In this document: positions 46,665-58,925 of the stretch, in pieces | How the letters are laid out: every line of letters starts with the position of its first letter | Numbering within the stretch: the first letter of the stretch is position 1 | Source: Chamaecyparis obtusa | Taxonomy: Eukaryota; Streptophyta; Pinopsida; Cupressales; Cupressaceae | Direction: 5' to 3' | Assembly (NCBI GenBank): GCA_027943335.1 | Contig: BSBK01006029.1 | Coordinates: 189,001 to 253,000, forward strand | Length of the DNA stretch: 64,000 nucleotides | Notes under the pieces: generated by a model | Told to the model about the DNA's origin: nothing | The model's database searches: none | Seen by the model: the letters and a program-made list of their open reading frames with translations, nothing else | Program-made: the position numbers and the translations under genes

Positions 46665-48006
46665 GTGACAAACTCATTAGCTCAAGTAGCTAGTTCATTG
46701 GAACCTCTCGCCATGGATTGTGTAAAGAAATTCACAATAGAGTTAACTTTAGTACCCTTTGTCCTTGATAATGTCACCAATTTCCAAGTGTTTGAGAATG
46801 ATAAGCATATTCTTGACTTCCTCACAAATTCAGATGTGTTTGCTACTCGAACCATTGATGAGGTAGAAAGAAGCTGAATTTGAGATTGAAGGAATCATGA
46901 ATTTAAAGACAAATACCATTCCTCAAGGTATGGTAGAACTAGAAAGAATCTTCGACCCAAATTGGTTGACTGCTCTTAGATACCAAGCAACTGAAGGAAG
47001 AAAATGCAAAATAGTGAACCTGGAAATAGATGAGAAAATTAAAAATGTTTTCATTGGGAAATTTTGCACACCAGAAGAAAAGGAAGGTATCCTAAAAAAT
47101 ATGAGGGAATTCCCAGACGTGATAGCATGGGGATACGGAGATTTGAAGACTTATGACACTTTCCTCATCACGCGTATGTTCCCACTCAATCCAGGAAGTA
47201 AACCTTTTCAGCAAAGGAAAAGACTTGTCAATCCATTGCTAGAATCATTAATATATCAAAAAGTAAAGAAGTTGCTTTCAACAAGGATCACCTTTCTAGT
47301 CAAGCACTTGACACGGGTCGCCGATTTAGTTCCGATAAGAAAGAAGAATGGAGAAATAAGATTATGTATGGACTTTCAAAATCTTAACAAAGCTTCAAAA
47401 AAGGATAATTACTTGTAGCCATCATTGAATAAAGTGTTACAAATTGTTAATGGATCTCAGATGATGTCATTTATAGATGGTTATTCTGGATATAATCAAG
47501 TGATGGTGGAAGAAGATGGATTGAAGATTCCATTCACAACCAAGTGGGGCACATTTGCCTACAGAAGAATGCCTTTTGGCTTAATCAATGTTGGAGCTAC
47601 TTTCCAGAGGGCCATGGTTATTGCCTTCCATGATTTAGTTGGGAAATTCATCATTATATAGATGGATGATCTCACAATGTTTTCCAAAAGAAGAGAGGAT
47701 CACATAAGTGATTTAAGAAAGATCTTTTAGATATGCTGAAGATACATAATATCTCTCAATCCAAAGAAGTGCATGTTTGGTGTCATTGAAGGGAAACTTT
47801 TAGGACATGTAATTTCAATTGACCCAGATCACATTGAAGCTATTTCAAGAATAGGCTTGCCTACAAGTTAAAAGGAATTGAAGTCATTCTTTGGAAAAAT
47901 CAACTTCGTGAGGAAGATCGTAATTGGATTCACTGAGACAGTCAAGCCATTGAACGACATGGTAAAAAAGGGTGCAAAGATAGAATGGTCAAGTGCCAGT
48001 TTCCCT
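46665..48006 (+). pseudogene. Element E reverse transcriptase (Ty3/gypsy, decayed)
   Basis: Linker (VASSLEPLAMDCVKKFTIEL, VFENDKHILDFL), then RT from 46,897. Legible motifs are DVIAWGYGDLKTYD, PGSKPFQQRKRLVNP, VADLVPIRKKNGEIRLCMDF, MMSFIDGYSGYNQVMVEEDG, AYRRMPFGLINVGATFQRAM, catalytic MDDLTMFSKR at 47,662 (preceding Tyr replaced by TAG), LNPKKCMFGV, GKLLGHVIS and LKSFFGKINFVRKI. Text breaks off at about 48,000. The remaining RNase H and integrase are not found to the right, so E is truncated there. Confidence 0.85.
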
Positions 48007-48843
48007 TGGGCCCGTTCGCTCAAGTGGTTTTGCTTAGGTTTAGGTTTTCAAGTGGCCTGGATGTTTGGAGTCTGCATTTGCAAGAAAGGTGATGGTGTTT
48101 TTCTTTGCACATATTCCACTAAGTTGTGTTAGCTCATTTCTTGGATTACTATGCATGAAGATCCTTACAAGTCGAGGTGTTTTTATTTGTGTATCACTTG
48201 GTTTGGATACATACTCAACTCAAAAGTTTAATCATTTATTGTGTCTTAACACCTCAATCTTGAGATTAATATACTTTTCATGCCTAATCAATTGTTCTGA
48301 GTCATTTTGATCTCTTTGGAGAAGTTATGGCTAGTGAAAATCTTACATCTTGCTTCAGTGCCAATGTAATTCCCAAGCCCACAGTGAGCTTCGTTGCTTA
48401 GGAGCCAAGAGAATAGAAAGAAATGCAATATGAAAGAAAGAGAAAAGAAAAGAAGATAAGATAAAAAAGATAAATGATTGGCTTTGGGAAGATGCAGACA
48501 TCTCCATAGGTGTTTGAATTACAATGACAACCTCATTGGGGCTATGGACACTTGACTGGCAGCGAGGCAATGTCCAAGATACTTTTGAAGTTAAGATATT
48601 TATATAGCTAGCCACGACTGATCCCGAGAGTTCTAATGGTCTTATGAGATTGAATTAATGCATTTGCACACACTTAGGCAATCATGGATAAAGGTGTTTC
48701 GATCCATTATCTTATTCTTCTCCCCTTTTGAGTGTGTTTTCTCTCTTAATGATGGCATAAAAAGGAGTGACCAAGGATTCTGGGTTTGGATTGGATTTTA
48801 TCCTTGAAATGTTCTCAAACATTTCCTGTGTGGAGTCGCCAAA
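48007..48843. other. Unassigned stretch between element E and unit B
   Basis: No protein motif. The plus strand has A/G-rich low complexity near 48,410-48,475. Its right end reads TGTGTGGAGTCGCCAAA directly before unit B; on the minus strand this is TTTGGCGACTCCACACA, very like the primer-binding site of Tat/Ogre-type elements. It could be the 5' leader of a minus-strand element whose LTR is unit B. Confidence 0.4.
48830..48843 (-). other. Possible Tat/Ogre-type primer-binding site
   Basis: The minus strand reads TTTGGCGACTCCAC immediately after the terminal CACAACA of unit B read in that direction. Known Tat/Ogre elements have TTTGGCGACTCC at this place. If real, the unit's LTR polarity is opposite to its ORF. 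Confidence 0.45.
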
Positions 48844-48886
48844 TGTTGTGACCTTTTCACACATCACAACATTGCAAATGGGAACT

Positions 48887-51800
48887 TGTTGATGGGTGTT
48901 TTATGACTACACCAACACCTAATAAAATACCAAGGTATCTTATCCTCTCTTGAGCAAAATCCCATGTATGCTAAGATTGTGAAAGATCATACAGGTGACT
49001 CCGAGGGTCTTTTCTATTAGGTCAGATCTTGACATGTGGATGAGCTCAATGGTCATTGTGATATGCTGGTGTACCTTCATAAATTGTAAGCACCTAAGTA
49101 GTGTGTACAATATCATGATTGTTTAGCACCTACCTTAATGTGTTTTCACTTTAGCATGCATAATAGGACTTCATATTGCATTAATGAACATCTGAATTCA
49201 AATATGGGTCCTCTATCAATTCAACTTTGTTTAAAATTGAGGTAAGCCCTTATTTCTAAGTGTGCTCTATTATTCCTCCAATTCAATAATTTATTTCATC
49301 ACCTAGGCCCTATTTTACCATTTGTAGCCTTTGTGTTCTGTCCTGATCTTGGAATTGGCTATATCTCGTAATCTAGCATTCCTCAATCATCTGGGACGGT
49401 CCTGATTTGAACTTTGATTTGGTGGAACAAAACATCTGGGGCTTTATGTTCCCAGGAACACAATGCCCAGGGCATCTTGTTCCCTGAAAATGGGATTGCA
49501 ATTAAGGCCGGGGCTTGGTCTTGGTGTTTTAGTGAGGACTTAGGATTTGTGGTCGACTCTCCCGAGTTTATCCTCTAATTTTGTATAAAAGAAAGCCTCA
49601 TGCTTCATTATGACAAGGTGAAAGCAATTGCAAGGTTGAAGCCTCGATTTCAAGACATCCCATTAAGAGCTTGCAGATCATGACTACATCAAGCAATTAT
49701 TAAATATTCTATCACATCAAGCATTCAACATCAATACGGAGTTTCAAAAGGATCATGCCAATGGCTAGAGCACCAACTGATGATTGGCCTGTACTCTACC
49801 TCTTAGGTCAAGTATGATTTCTTTTTACTCTTAGATCTATATATTTGAGCTTCAAATTTATGTTTATTACATGCTCTCAATCATACATTGAATGCATTTT
49901 CATATAAGGTTTGCACTATCACACTAGAGCAGACTCTTTACATTACATTTATGCACTTTGGCTCATAGCAATTTAGACATACTAAAGGTTCACAAGCACA
50001 ACACACACTCTCTGTTATATTGGCTATTCGTAGAGGTGGGAATCACCAAAATAGAAGGTTGACTAAGGCAAACCCCTATATAGCCACTTCTCAGATTTGC
50101 AGGTGTGGAAGACTTCGGAAATAGCTTTCGGAAGAAAATCGGATTCTTTGCCCTGTGATAGTTGTTGTGATGCCTATTCCAACTTCTAAAGTAGGGTACA
50201 AAACACCTGAGGCATTCCGTTCTCAAGAACAGAATGCCTAGGGTGTTTTGTTCCTCCCAGATCAGGTTTAGATTCAATCTGCAGACAAGTTCCTGCCCAA
50301 AGGTTGCAGATTTGCAGTTATAGGTGTCCGCGGGATCCTGACATTCAAAAATTTAGATTTGCATCAACATTCTACCTATATTGATTCCAAGTGCACACAA
50401 ATTTGTCCTAAATCCTTTTGTGCTTCATCTTTCAATGCATCGAGTTCCTTTCTTACATCATTTAGTCATTAGCATAAGTACAGTATTTATCTCCTCCCCG
50501 ATTCTGAGCAACAAAGGAATAAAACCCCCGAGAGCATTGATATTGCATTGGGTTCCTCTCAATCAAGTGAAGTCAATCATATTCGTCTTGAGGTGGTTTC
50601 GTATTCCAATGTGCTTTAGGATTAGGGGATCAAACTCCACAGTTGACCCCCTTTTCTTAATGCACAACTTGTAATACAAAGGGACTTACTTTTGAAGCAT
50701 TCTTCACCTCTTTTGCAATGTTGGCTAGAACTGCTTCATTAGATATTGCAATCTCTTGATGCTTCTTCCTTGAACAACACAATTGAAATGTATTGGAAGT
50801 AAAAGGGGAATGGATGAAAGAAATCTAGTCTATTCCTAAGGACCCTAATATCAATGGATAGTGCTCCAGTGGACAAATTCTAAGATAACCAAGTTCTTAT
50901 TCGCCAAGATCAACTACAACTCTGCAAGAACTAGTGCAATCTTCCGAAGGCTATTCAAAGATTTTTCATATTATAATGTACACCATCATAGAAAAGAATG
51001 CACACCGGAACTTATTATAAAAAAGATGCAAAAAGTATGAGCCATGGAAATTCATCAAACACCATTACATTCTTTGTTGAAATCAAAGCACTTTATTTAA
51101 CAATTGAGGAATTGGAAGAACACCTTGCAGTAAGTTGAAATAAACATCAATCCACCATATCTTCAATGAAATCAATCTTTTATTTCTCTAAGTCTTACAA
51201 CAATGTCTTCTCCTTTCCCTATCCTACTTCTACTCTAAGTAGCAAGAGCTCTTTACTTCTAATGAGCCAACTATGAGCTAACTATCTATATATCTTTCTA
51301 TCTAGGAATTACAAATGAGAAGGCAATGCCTTTTATAGAGCTCCTTCTACAAGTGAACAACCAAGATTGATTTGAAATCAAGGGCCACAATTACAAGATG
51401 AAACTCTAATTAGGGTTTTTCCAAAAATAGCCCTCGTGTCATAAAAAAGTGGGTCCACATGAACCAATAAGAATGCACATGCTAACTAGCAAGAGAGTGG
51501 ATCAAGTTGACCATTAATGAGTCAAGATTCCCATTAAGCATCTAGTGACCCATTGCTCAAAATAGCTTGTCATTTATTCCTTTCCTTAAATGTAGAGTAT
51601 TTGGACTTGTCAACTTGGAAGGTGACTAGGTGTCATTCTTGTTGACAATTATGTCATTGTTGAAGTCTTTCATACTTGAATTAGATCTCAAGAACTTGAA
51701 TGTCTTCCTTTAATGTCTAGAATTGGAATTCTTCCTCCTTGAACTCAATTATCCTGGATCTTTTTGGCATTGAGGTCTTTCATCTTTTATCTTGTCAAGA

Positions 51801-53331
51801 TGCCACATTTCATTAAAAATGTCTACCTTTAAACATTAAATTCCATGCCTCATGTCATTTCCCCACCTTGGGTGCACATTAGATATGGAAGTGGGTAGTT
51901 TGACACTTAGACAAATTTATCATTTCTACTCAATCTTGGCCTTAGATGCACTTGAAATATAGAGAAGTATCCCATACTTAGGAAAATTATGTTGGTTCCT
52001 TTCAACTTCTCCTTTGAGCACAAATGAGATATGAGGAAGGAATTTAACACTTTGAAGAATTTTCCTTGGCATGCATGAATTCCCTCCCTTGGGCGTGAAT
52101 TGAACTAAGTGAAGGATTTTAGCATTTTCAACAAATTTCTTGCCATCCATAAATTCCCGCCCTTGGGCGTGATTTAGACCCATGGAAGGATTTTAATACT
52201 TGGGAGAAATTCAATGCCCTCTAGGGATTTGCACTCTAGGACACTGATTAGGAATACTCTAGGATTTTTCAACTATGGAATACTTTCCTCGACATGTGTG
52301 AGTGAGTGCTCATGGTTGACATGGTAGACAGATTTTTGGCGTTGAGGAGAATTCCTAGCCTTGGGGGAATCCACGCCTTGGAGTGCTAGTTAGCACATAT
52401 GAAGGAATTTTGTACTTGGGCATAATTTCATGCCTCCTAAGGAATAGCACTCTAGAGCACATATAATGCTTGGTGAAGGAGTTTATCATTCCAAGGAAAT
52501 TTTTGGACTATCAAGAATTAGTGCCCATGAGCGCTCTTGACACTTGGAGGAAGAAAACTATGATACTTAGCCATATCCTACATTCCTCCATGCTCTTGGA
52601 CTTACACTTAGCTATTTTTACCAACTTTCTTCATTTCCACTTTGGGCGCACTTGAAGAGGTATCTTGGAATTCCTTTGACATAGCCATTTCTATCGTTTT
52701 CATGCCCATATTGATCAATACTTAATCATTTTTCACACTTTTCATTTTGGGTGTTCATGATCAAGGATTCTCCCATACTCAGTGACATTTTCACATCTTC
52801 TCTGCCTTTGCCTTTTTGGGATGCTTCAAAGGACGTTCTTAGACTAAGCGATTTTAGATTACCTGCCTAAGTTGCTTATTCTTCCGGAAATAGAACTGGA
52901 TACCCTTTTGTCTCTGCTTTAACTAGAGCTCATTTGTTGCCACAATAGACCTACCAAAAATAGACTTACTAAAAATAGAAGTTTGTTCAAACAAAAAATT
53001 AGGCCAATCTGAGACGCAATGAAACTTACTAAGAACAAGCATTACTAAAAATAGATATTTCCAAAAATAGCTAGTACACCAAAATTTCACTGGCATTCCC
53101 TTCTAAAAGATTTTTCCATTTCATTCTTGACCGAATTTCACTATCTCTCTATCACAAAACTCCCTTTTTCTCAAAGCCAGAGGCAGATAACATTTAATTC
53201 TAGACTAAAGACAAACCACCAAAGTAGTTCAAGGGTTGGGAGATGACATTGACTGTAAAAAGACTTGGCTTATTTAGGAAAGAGAGGGGGTCCCTATTTG
53301 CAATGGGGTGATGTGTGAAAAGGACACATCA
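48887..53331 (-). mobile_element. Unit F: fourth copy, opposite orientation, inserted in unit B
   Basis: On the plus strand it runs TGTTGATGGGTGTTTTATGA ... GCAATGGGGTGATGTGTGAA AAGGACACATCA, the same ends as unit C. Removing it joins 48,886 to 53,332 in register with unit A. It keeps the TATA box (about 51,330, minus), U3 repeats (51,840-52,400) and the TAGACTTACTAAAAATAG block (52,950-53,090), but the ORF is absent. About 1.7 kb at 49,090-50,800 has no counterpart in A and may be a further insertion. No clean target duplication (GAACT versus AGACC). Confidence 0.6.
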
Positions 53332-53829
53332 AGACCCTCTACATTTTTGCCTAGTTGATCATTTGCTTTTGAGTCCCTAGTAATTTTGTCATAGTTTTCC
53401 AAGGTTCCAAATGGTTTGCTTGGGCATTGATGATTTATGCTAAGTCTGGAATCAAATGTCATTTACCTTTGGCTCGGAGAAAAGAAGTTTTGTGATTGAG
53501 GAGATAATGGAATTTGGCTAAGTGTGGAAAAGGAAATAGAGCTTTCAAAAGGCTTACCAATGAAGTTTTGAGTGTTTGGACGAATTTATATTTTTAGTAA
53601 TTTCTATTTTTAGAAGTCTATTTTTAGTGAGTTTCACCATGTCTCCTTTTGGCCTAATTTTGTGTTTGGACAAACATACTATTTTTAGTAGTTTCTATTT
53701 TGCTCGTAAGACTTTTTATAGCAACACGTGAGCATTGACTATAAAGGGAACAAAGAATATCCAGATTTAGGTCTGTTGAAGTAAAAGGCTAAAACGGGGA
53801 AATTTGGCTAAGGCATGACAACAATCCAA

Positions 53830-54430
53830 AATCCTTCATTGCCTAATAGATGCGCCCAAGAGAAGAAATTCACAACGATGAAGGATTCCTCCTCAAGTCC
53901 CAAAATCCTCCTGTACCTCAAAACCCAAGAGGGGGAATCCACAATGACAAAGGATTCTTCCAAAATTCAAAAAATCCTCCTTCAGAGCCCAAGTGTGTAC
54001 ATGGGCGCAAATCTACCCTGTGTAAGGAATTTCTTCCAAGTTCCAAATTCCTCCTTCATGACTCAAATGCACTCAAGAAGGCAAAATGTTCAAAATTTGA
54101 CTGTGTGAGAAAATTCCTTGACCCCTTGTAATATGCACTCAAGATGGAAAGAACATGGAAAGACCAAAAAATGACTAAGTATGGGAAAAAACCTTCTCCC
54201 AAGTCTAGATGCACACATGGGCATTAATCCACCATGTGCAAGGAATTCTCTCTTAAGCGAAAAATATTCCTCCATGTCTAAAGTGCACTCATGGGGGCTA
54301 ATCCACCTTGTCCAAGGATTTTCCTCCCCAAAACCAAATCCTCCTCCCTATCTCAAATGCGCCCAAGGTTGAGATTGCATGAAATGTTGAAATTTGGTTG
54401 TGTAGAAAATCCTTCTCCATGTCTAATGTG
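53830..54430 (+). repeat. U3-type subrepeats of unit B
   Basis: Counterpart of 6,600-7,200: imperfect repeats of AAATCCTCCTYC, ATGCGCCCAAG and AATCCACCWTGTG words upstream of the ORF. Confidence 0.55.
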
Positions 54431-54753
54431 CGACCAACATTGGAATAGCAAATAAATGAATTTAAACGCCCAAAATGATAATTTTTAAAAACAAAAAGGG
54501 CGTGACACATGGAATTCGAAGAGTGGGTATGTTTTTTGCAACGTATGGGGGCCATTGAGCAAACAAGTCAGATTCTCTCCCAAAACGGAAACTGAAGGGA
54601 TTAAATGAGTTGCTAAAATTACTCTAGTACCTTCTTAGCAATAGAGAAGGCGAATTCTATTGGTAAGGGAGTGTAAAATTTCATTTGTCACATTGTAAGT
54701 TGAGGAATACAAGACAGAGCATGTGACTTTGAGAAGACAAGCAATTTGGAGTA

Positions 54754-56251
54754 GGGAGTTCTTTTCTTTCGAGGTTCAAGATCATTCCAAGTTTGGATGC
54801 GAAGTATAGAATTATTCTCATTGAAAATTTCGTGAGCACATTTCTTATGTTGATTGTTTTGTTTTGCAGGAAGTTAGATGGTGAAATCAAAGGGAGAAAG
54901 CATGTCAAGGCAGGCTCAAATCAAGAGCGAGCTTAAAGGATTTCTCCTAGGTTGCGAATCATGACAAAGTGGAAAGAAGTAAGTGACACAAACTTGGGAT
55001 CTCTCAATTTGGATGAATTCAAAAGAAGAATGTTTGGCTATGAAGGACATCCTCCATCATTTTTAGCTAAGAAGTAACCAGAAGTGGAATTGTGGCGGTA
55101 GTTGGTTTCCTTCCTGCTATACAGTCCCCAAATATGATTGTTTAATGTGCAAAGTGCTATAATTATGAGAAAAGATCAATTATGGCTCTTGATGGCAAGC
55201 TATTGGCAAACCTCACCTTGGAAGCAACTGCTGAAGCATATGGGATTCCAACGTATCATTCCATGATATATGAGACAAAAGAGAGGACCTTAAGGCTCTA
55301 TGATTCTAGAGTAGATGGTTTGTAGAAGTCGCCAACCACAAGTGGCTGCAAAAGTCTAAGCCTCATCATTCCAAGATTCCCAAGAAACTTGTTGGGATGG
55401 AGTTCAAACAGGAATATAGTGACCTTGCGATGTTGCTGAACCGAATCATGGGATGCCCACAATCTTTCATCTTTGAGCCATGGATGTTCTATTTTATTGA
55501 AAGGGAGTTCTTTTCTTTCGAGGTTCAAGATCATTCCAAGTTTGGATGCGAAGTATGGAATTATTCTCATTTAAAATTTCGTGGACACATTTCTTATGTT
55601 GATTATTTTGTTTTGCAGGAAGTTAGATGGCGAAATCAAAGGGAGAAAGCATGTCAAGGTAGGCTCAAATCAAGAGTGAGCTTAAAGGATTTCTCCTAGG
55701 TTGCGGATCATGACAAAGTGGAAAGAAGTAAGTAACACAAACTTGGGATCTCTCAATTTGGATGAATTCAGAAGAAGAATGTTTGGCTATGAAGGACATC
55801 CTCCATCATTTTTAGCTAAGAAGTAACTAGAAGTGGAATTGTGGTGTTATCTGGTTTCCTTCCTACTATACAGTCGCTAGATATGATTGATTAATGTGCA
55901 AAGTACTATAATTATGAGAAAAGATCAATACTGGCTCTTGATGGCAAGCTGTTGGCAAACCTCACCTTGGAAGCAATTGTTGAAGCATATGGGATTCCAA
56001 CGTATCATTCCATGGTATATGAGACAAAAGAGAAGGCCTTAAGGCTCTATGATTCTAGAGTAGATGGTTTGTAGAAGTCGTCAACCGCAAGTGGCTACAA
56101 AAGTCTAAGCCTCATCATTCCAAGATTCCCAAGCAACTTGTTGGGATGGAGTTCAAACAAGAATATAGTGACCTTGTGATGTTGCTGAACCGAATCATGG
56201 GATGCCCACAATCTTTCATCTTTGAGCCATGGATGTTCTATTTTATTGAAA
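54754..56251 (+). repeat. ~749-bp tandem duplication within unit B
   Basis: GGGAGTTCTTTTCTTTCGAG begins both copies (54,754 and 55,503) and TTCTATTTTATTGAAA ends both. The copies differ at scattered single bases. Unit A has one copy, so the duplication arose after A and B separated. It repeats the leader, acceptor and first ~200 codons of the ORF. Confidence 0.8.
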
Positions 56252-58925
56252 AAGTGATAGATGGAGTCAAGGTTGTGGATTAGTCAAGATTAATCAGTGA
56301 CAATCTAGATGAGCAATTGAGGATTTTGGAGCAATTCCAGTCTTTTTATATGAGCTCCTACATTGTATACATGTTAGCAAGAATGACTATTTATGAAAGT
56401 TTGAGATTTAGAGGACCTATAAGGTGTGGTCAAGGACAATTCAAGCCTTACAAATGCTATCCTCAGTTGCACCTATATAATACTGCTAATTTTCTAAGAG
56501 CCAATGACACCTTCACCATGCATATTTTTAGATCACTTCAGGGTGGCGTTCACATGAGGCTATCATAAAAATCAATAAAGTTGATAGAAAAGTACGGCTC
56601 ATGGTTTATCTAGTTCCCAAGATTCACCTACATTCGATTTCAAGGGTTCTCTTCCTATCCCTATAGGCATCTGAGATATTCGATTGATAAAATGGTGCTA
56701 CTAGAGATGATAAGGCAATTGACAGCTTATGATAAAATCCAGAAAAAGAAGAGGAAGGTTGGACTTCAGTTCCTAATCATCATGGGAAATATTGTTGAAG
56801 AGTGCCCATCACTATCAGCAATAGAAAGGTCAACAAAAGAGTTACAATTTTACCATCTCTTGTTTCACACAGTAGGGTTGGATTTCGACCCCTATAATAG
56901 AATAAGAATGGTGGCTGGTAGAAAGTATTGGCATAGAATCCAACTCGAAGATTATTGGGCAAATGCTATAGATGACTATAAAGTTAGGAAGATAATTTAT
57001 TCTAGATTACCACTTAGGATGATTAGAATATGTGAAATCCATCAAGTGCCAGATCAACTAAAATAAGATTTGAATGTAGTTAAGCCTGATTTTGAGAAGG
57101 AGAAAAATAAGTCCATTCAAACACCCAATTGGTCTAGATCTGAAATAACGGATCTTATACATTATCCAAGCCAATTACAAAATTCACAGGATGGTGGGTT
57201 GAATGTCACATCAGAAAACTATAAACGAAAAATGTTCACTTGGCTTATGACCTAATGGGGGATCAATAGTTACATGATGGTAGAGCTGAAGAATCATTAG
57301 AAGTTGGAGCCAAAGAAGAAGAAAATCCACAAGAAAAGGTAGTATGCGGGAAAGGAAAGAGTATTGCTCAAGATATGCAAACAAAGAAGAGGCTAGATGT
57401 CCTAAGTGAAAGGTCTCCATAGAAAAGACCAAGGCAGTTTCTCTAGTGTACAAGAAGTTGATCTCTTTATTGGGGAAAAGATTGGATCCAACACAAGAAG
57501 AGAATTACAGGAATAGGGTCAAGTGAGCACAAAAGCACAACATAGGAAAAGTGTCAATGCTTCTAAAGAATTTGCTCAGTAGAGGAATGAAGAATAGGGA
57601 CCTCCTTTAGAACGGATCTTCATATCCAAGAGTGCCTCAATACAATGTTAGTTGATGATTTGGTTGATCTAGAAATTCTCATTCTTGATGAAGAATTCCA
57701 TGAGAAAACAATACAGGAGCCAAAATAGTTACAAGTGCATGATCAACTGTTAGCCTCTATAGAATGATTAAGGGAAAGAATGAAGAAGGATCTTGTGGAA
57801 GAAATTGATCCAGCACTGGAGTTGAAAGAATTTCTAAGCTGAATAAACAAGCCACTAGAGAAAAGTAAGGGGAAGAAATTCTCAAAAATCATCAAGAATG
57901 AATCAAAATCTAGAGTTTTACATGTAGTAGTACCAAGAACTGACAAGGCCAAAGATGAAATTACCCCAAAAGAATATAATGTAACACCAATTAACTTGGG
58001 ACATGCGACAAAGGCACAAGTGATGGAAGAATTTGATGATTCCCCCTAGGCATTAAAAGAACAGATGAAGATGGAAAAAAAGTATCAAAAAAGCGAGAAC
58101 AAAGCTCTGTGTGGATATCTACGATGCCTGACACATCTAGTTAGGCAAGAAGATCAAATGTTTGTTCCCCTTACAGCTATTCCAAAGGAATCAGTGGATG
58201 GCCTTGAAGAATTGAAGAGAGTCACCCTAGGCACCAAAAGGTGATTGGAGAATGTTTATGATGTTGCATGTAACTTCTTTGAGGATTTAGCTTAGATGTA
58301 TGGAAGAACTCTGACGATCCTTGGCAGAATACAATGTGTAGATTAGGCATGGGAGGTTACACATATCTACCAAAACAAGACCATTCGACACTTGGAGGCT
58401 TTAATGGAAATTCGTAGGCAAACATTGATGGATGGTGTAGTGATAAGAGAAAATGCGGTGTATGACTTTCCCTAATGGTATGGTGCAGTAGTCATAGAAA
58501 AGGAATTATTTGATAAATCAAATGAAGAGTCAGATCAATTGAGGAAAGTGATCAAGAACATCAACGATAGTATCCTCAATACAGTTGAAGCACTATTCAC
58601 AAAGAGGTTGACTAACAAAGAGATGGCAACATATAGTTTGAAGAACAGGCTAGAGGAACTCTTTGGCATGAATTCTTTCTCAAAAGATGATCTGAAGAAT
58701 ATTTCTATATTCTCAAATACTATGCATAGAATTCAGGAATCAGTGCCAGAATGGGAAAATAACTTCAGCAAGTGTGAAAAAGACATAGCTATTATGGAGT
58801 ACAAACACGAGACTATGCCAAGTGTGTTTGTGGATGAGCTAGAAATAATCATATCCAGATTCATCGCATTTAAAGAAGGGAATAAAGAGCATGCTATTCT
58901 GGGTGATAAGTCATTAAATGCCTAG
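54878..58925 (+). pseudogene. Unit B ORF (decayed, with internal duplication)
   Basis: ATG at 54,878 follows TTTTGTTTTGCAG, so the start is probably in a second exon; a duplicate ATG lies near 55,627. Readable blocks: KWLQKSKPHHSKIPKKLVGM, FKQEYSDLAMLLNRIMGCPQ, SFYMSSYIVYMLARM (56,341), YKCYPQLHLYNTANF, ELQFYHLLFHTVGLDFDPYN, RIQLEDYWANAIDDYKVRKI, EEFDDSP-TAG-ALKEQMKM (58,030) and an open C-terminus 58,539-58,925 (NTVEALFTKRLTNKEM ... VPEWENNFSKCEKDIAIMEY). Most internal stops are TAG or TAA where another copy has CAG, CAA or TGG. Not translatable as a whole. Same unknown family as A and C. Confidence 0.7.

Noticed and set aside
50580..50640. RWF-containing frame considered as an OCP3 homeodomain end
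   Set aside because: The surrounding residues do not match, and it lies in unit F far from the gene.
48882..53336. Target duplication for unit F (GAACT/AGACC)
   Set aside because: Only two of five bases agree, no better than chance.
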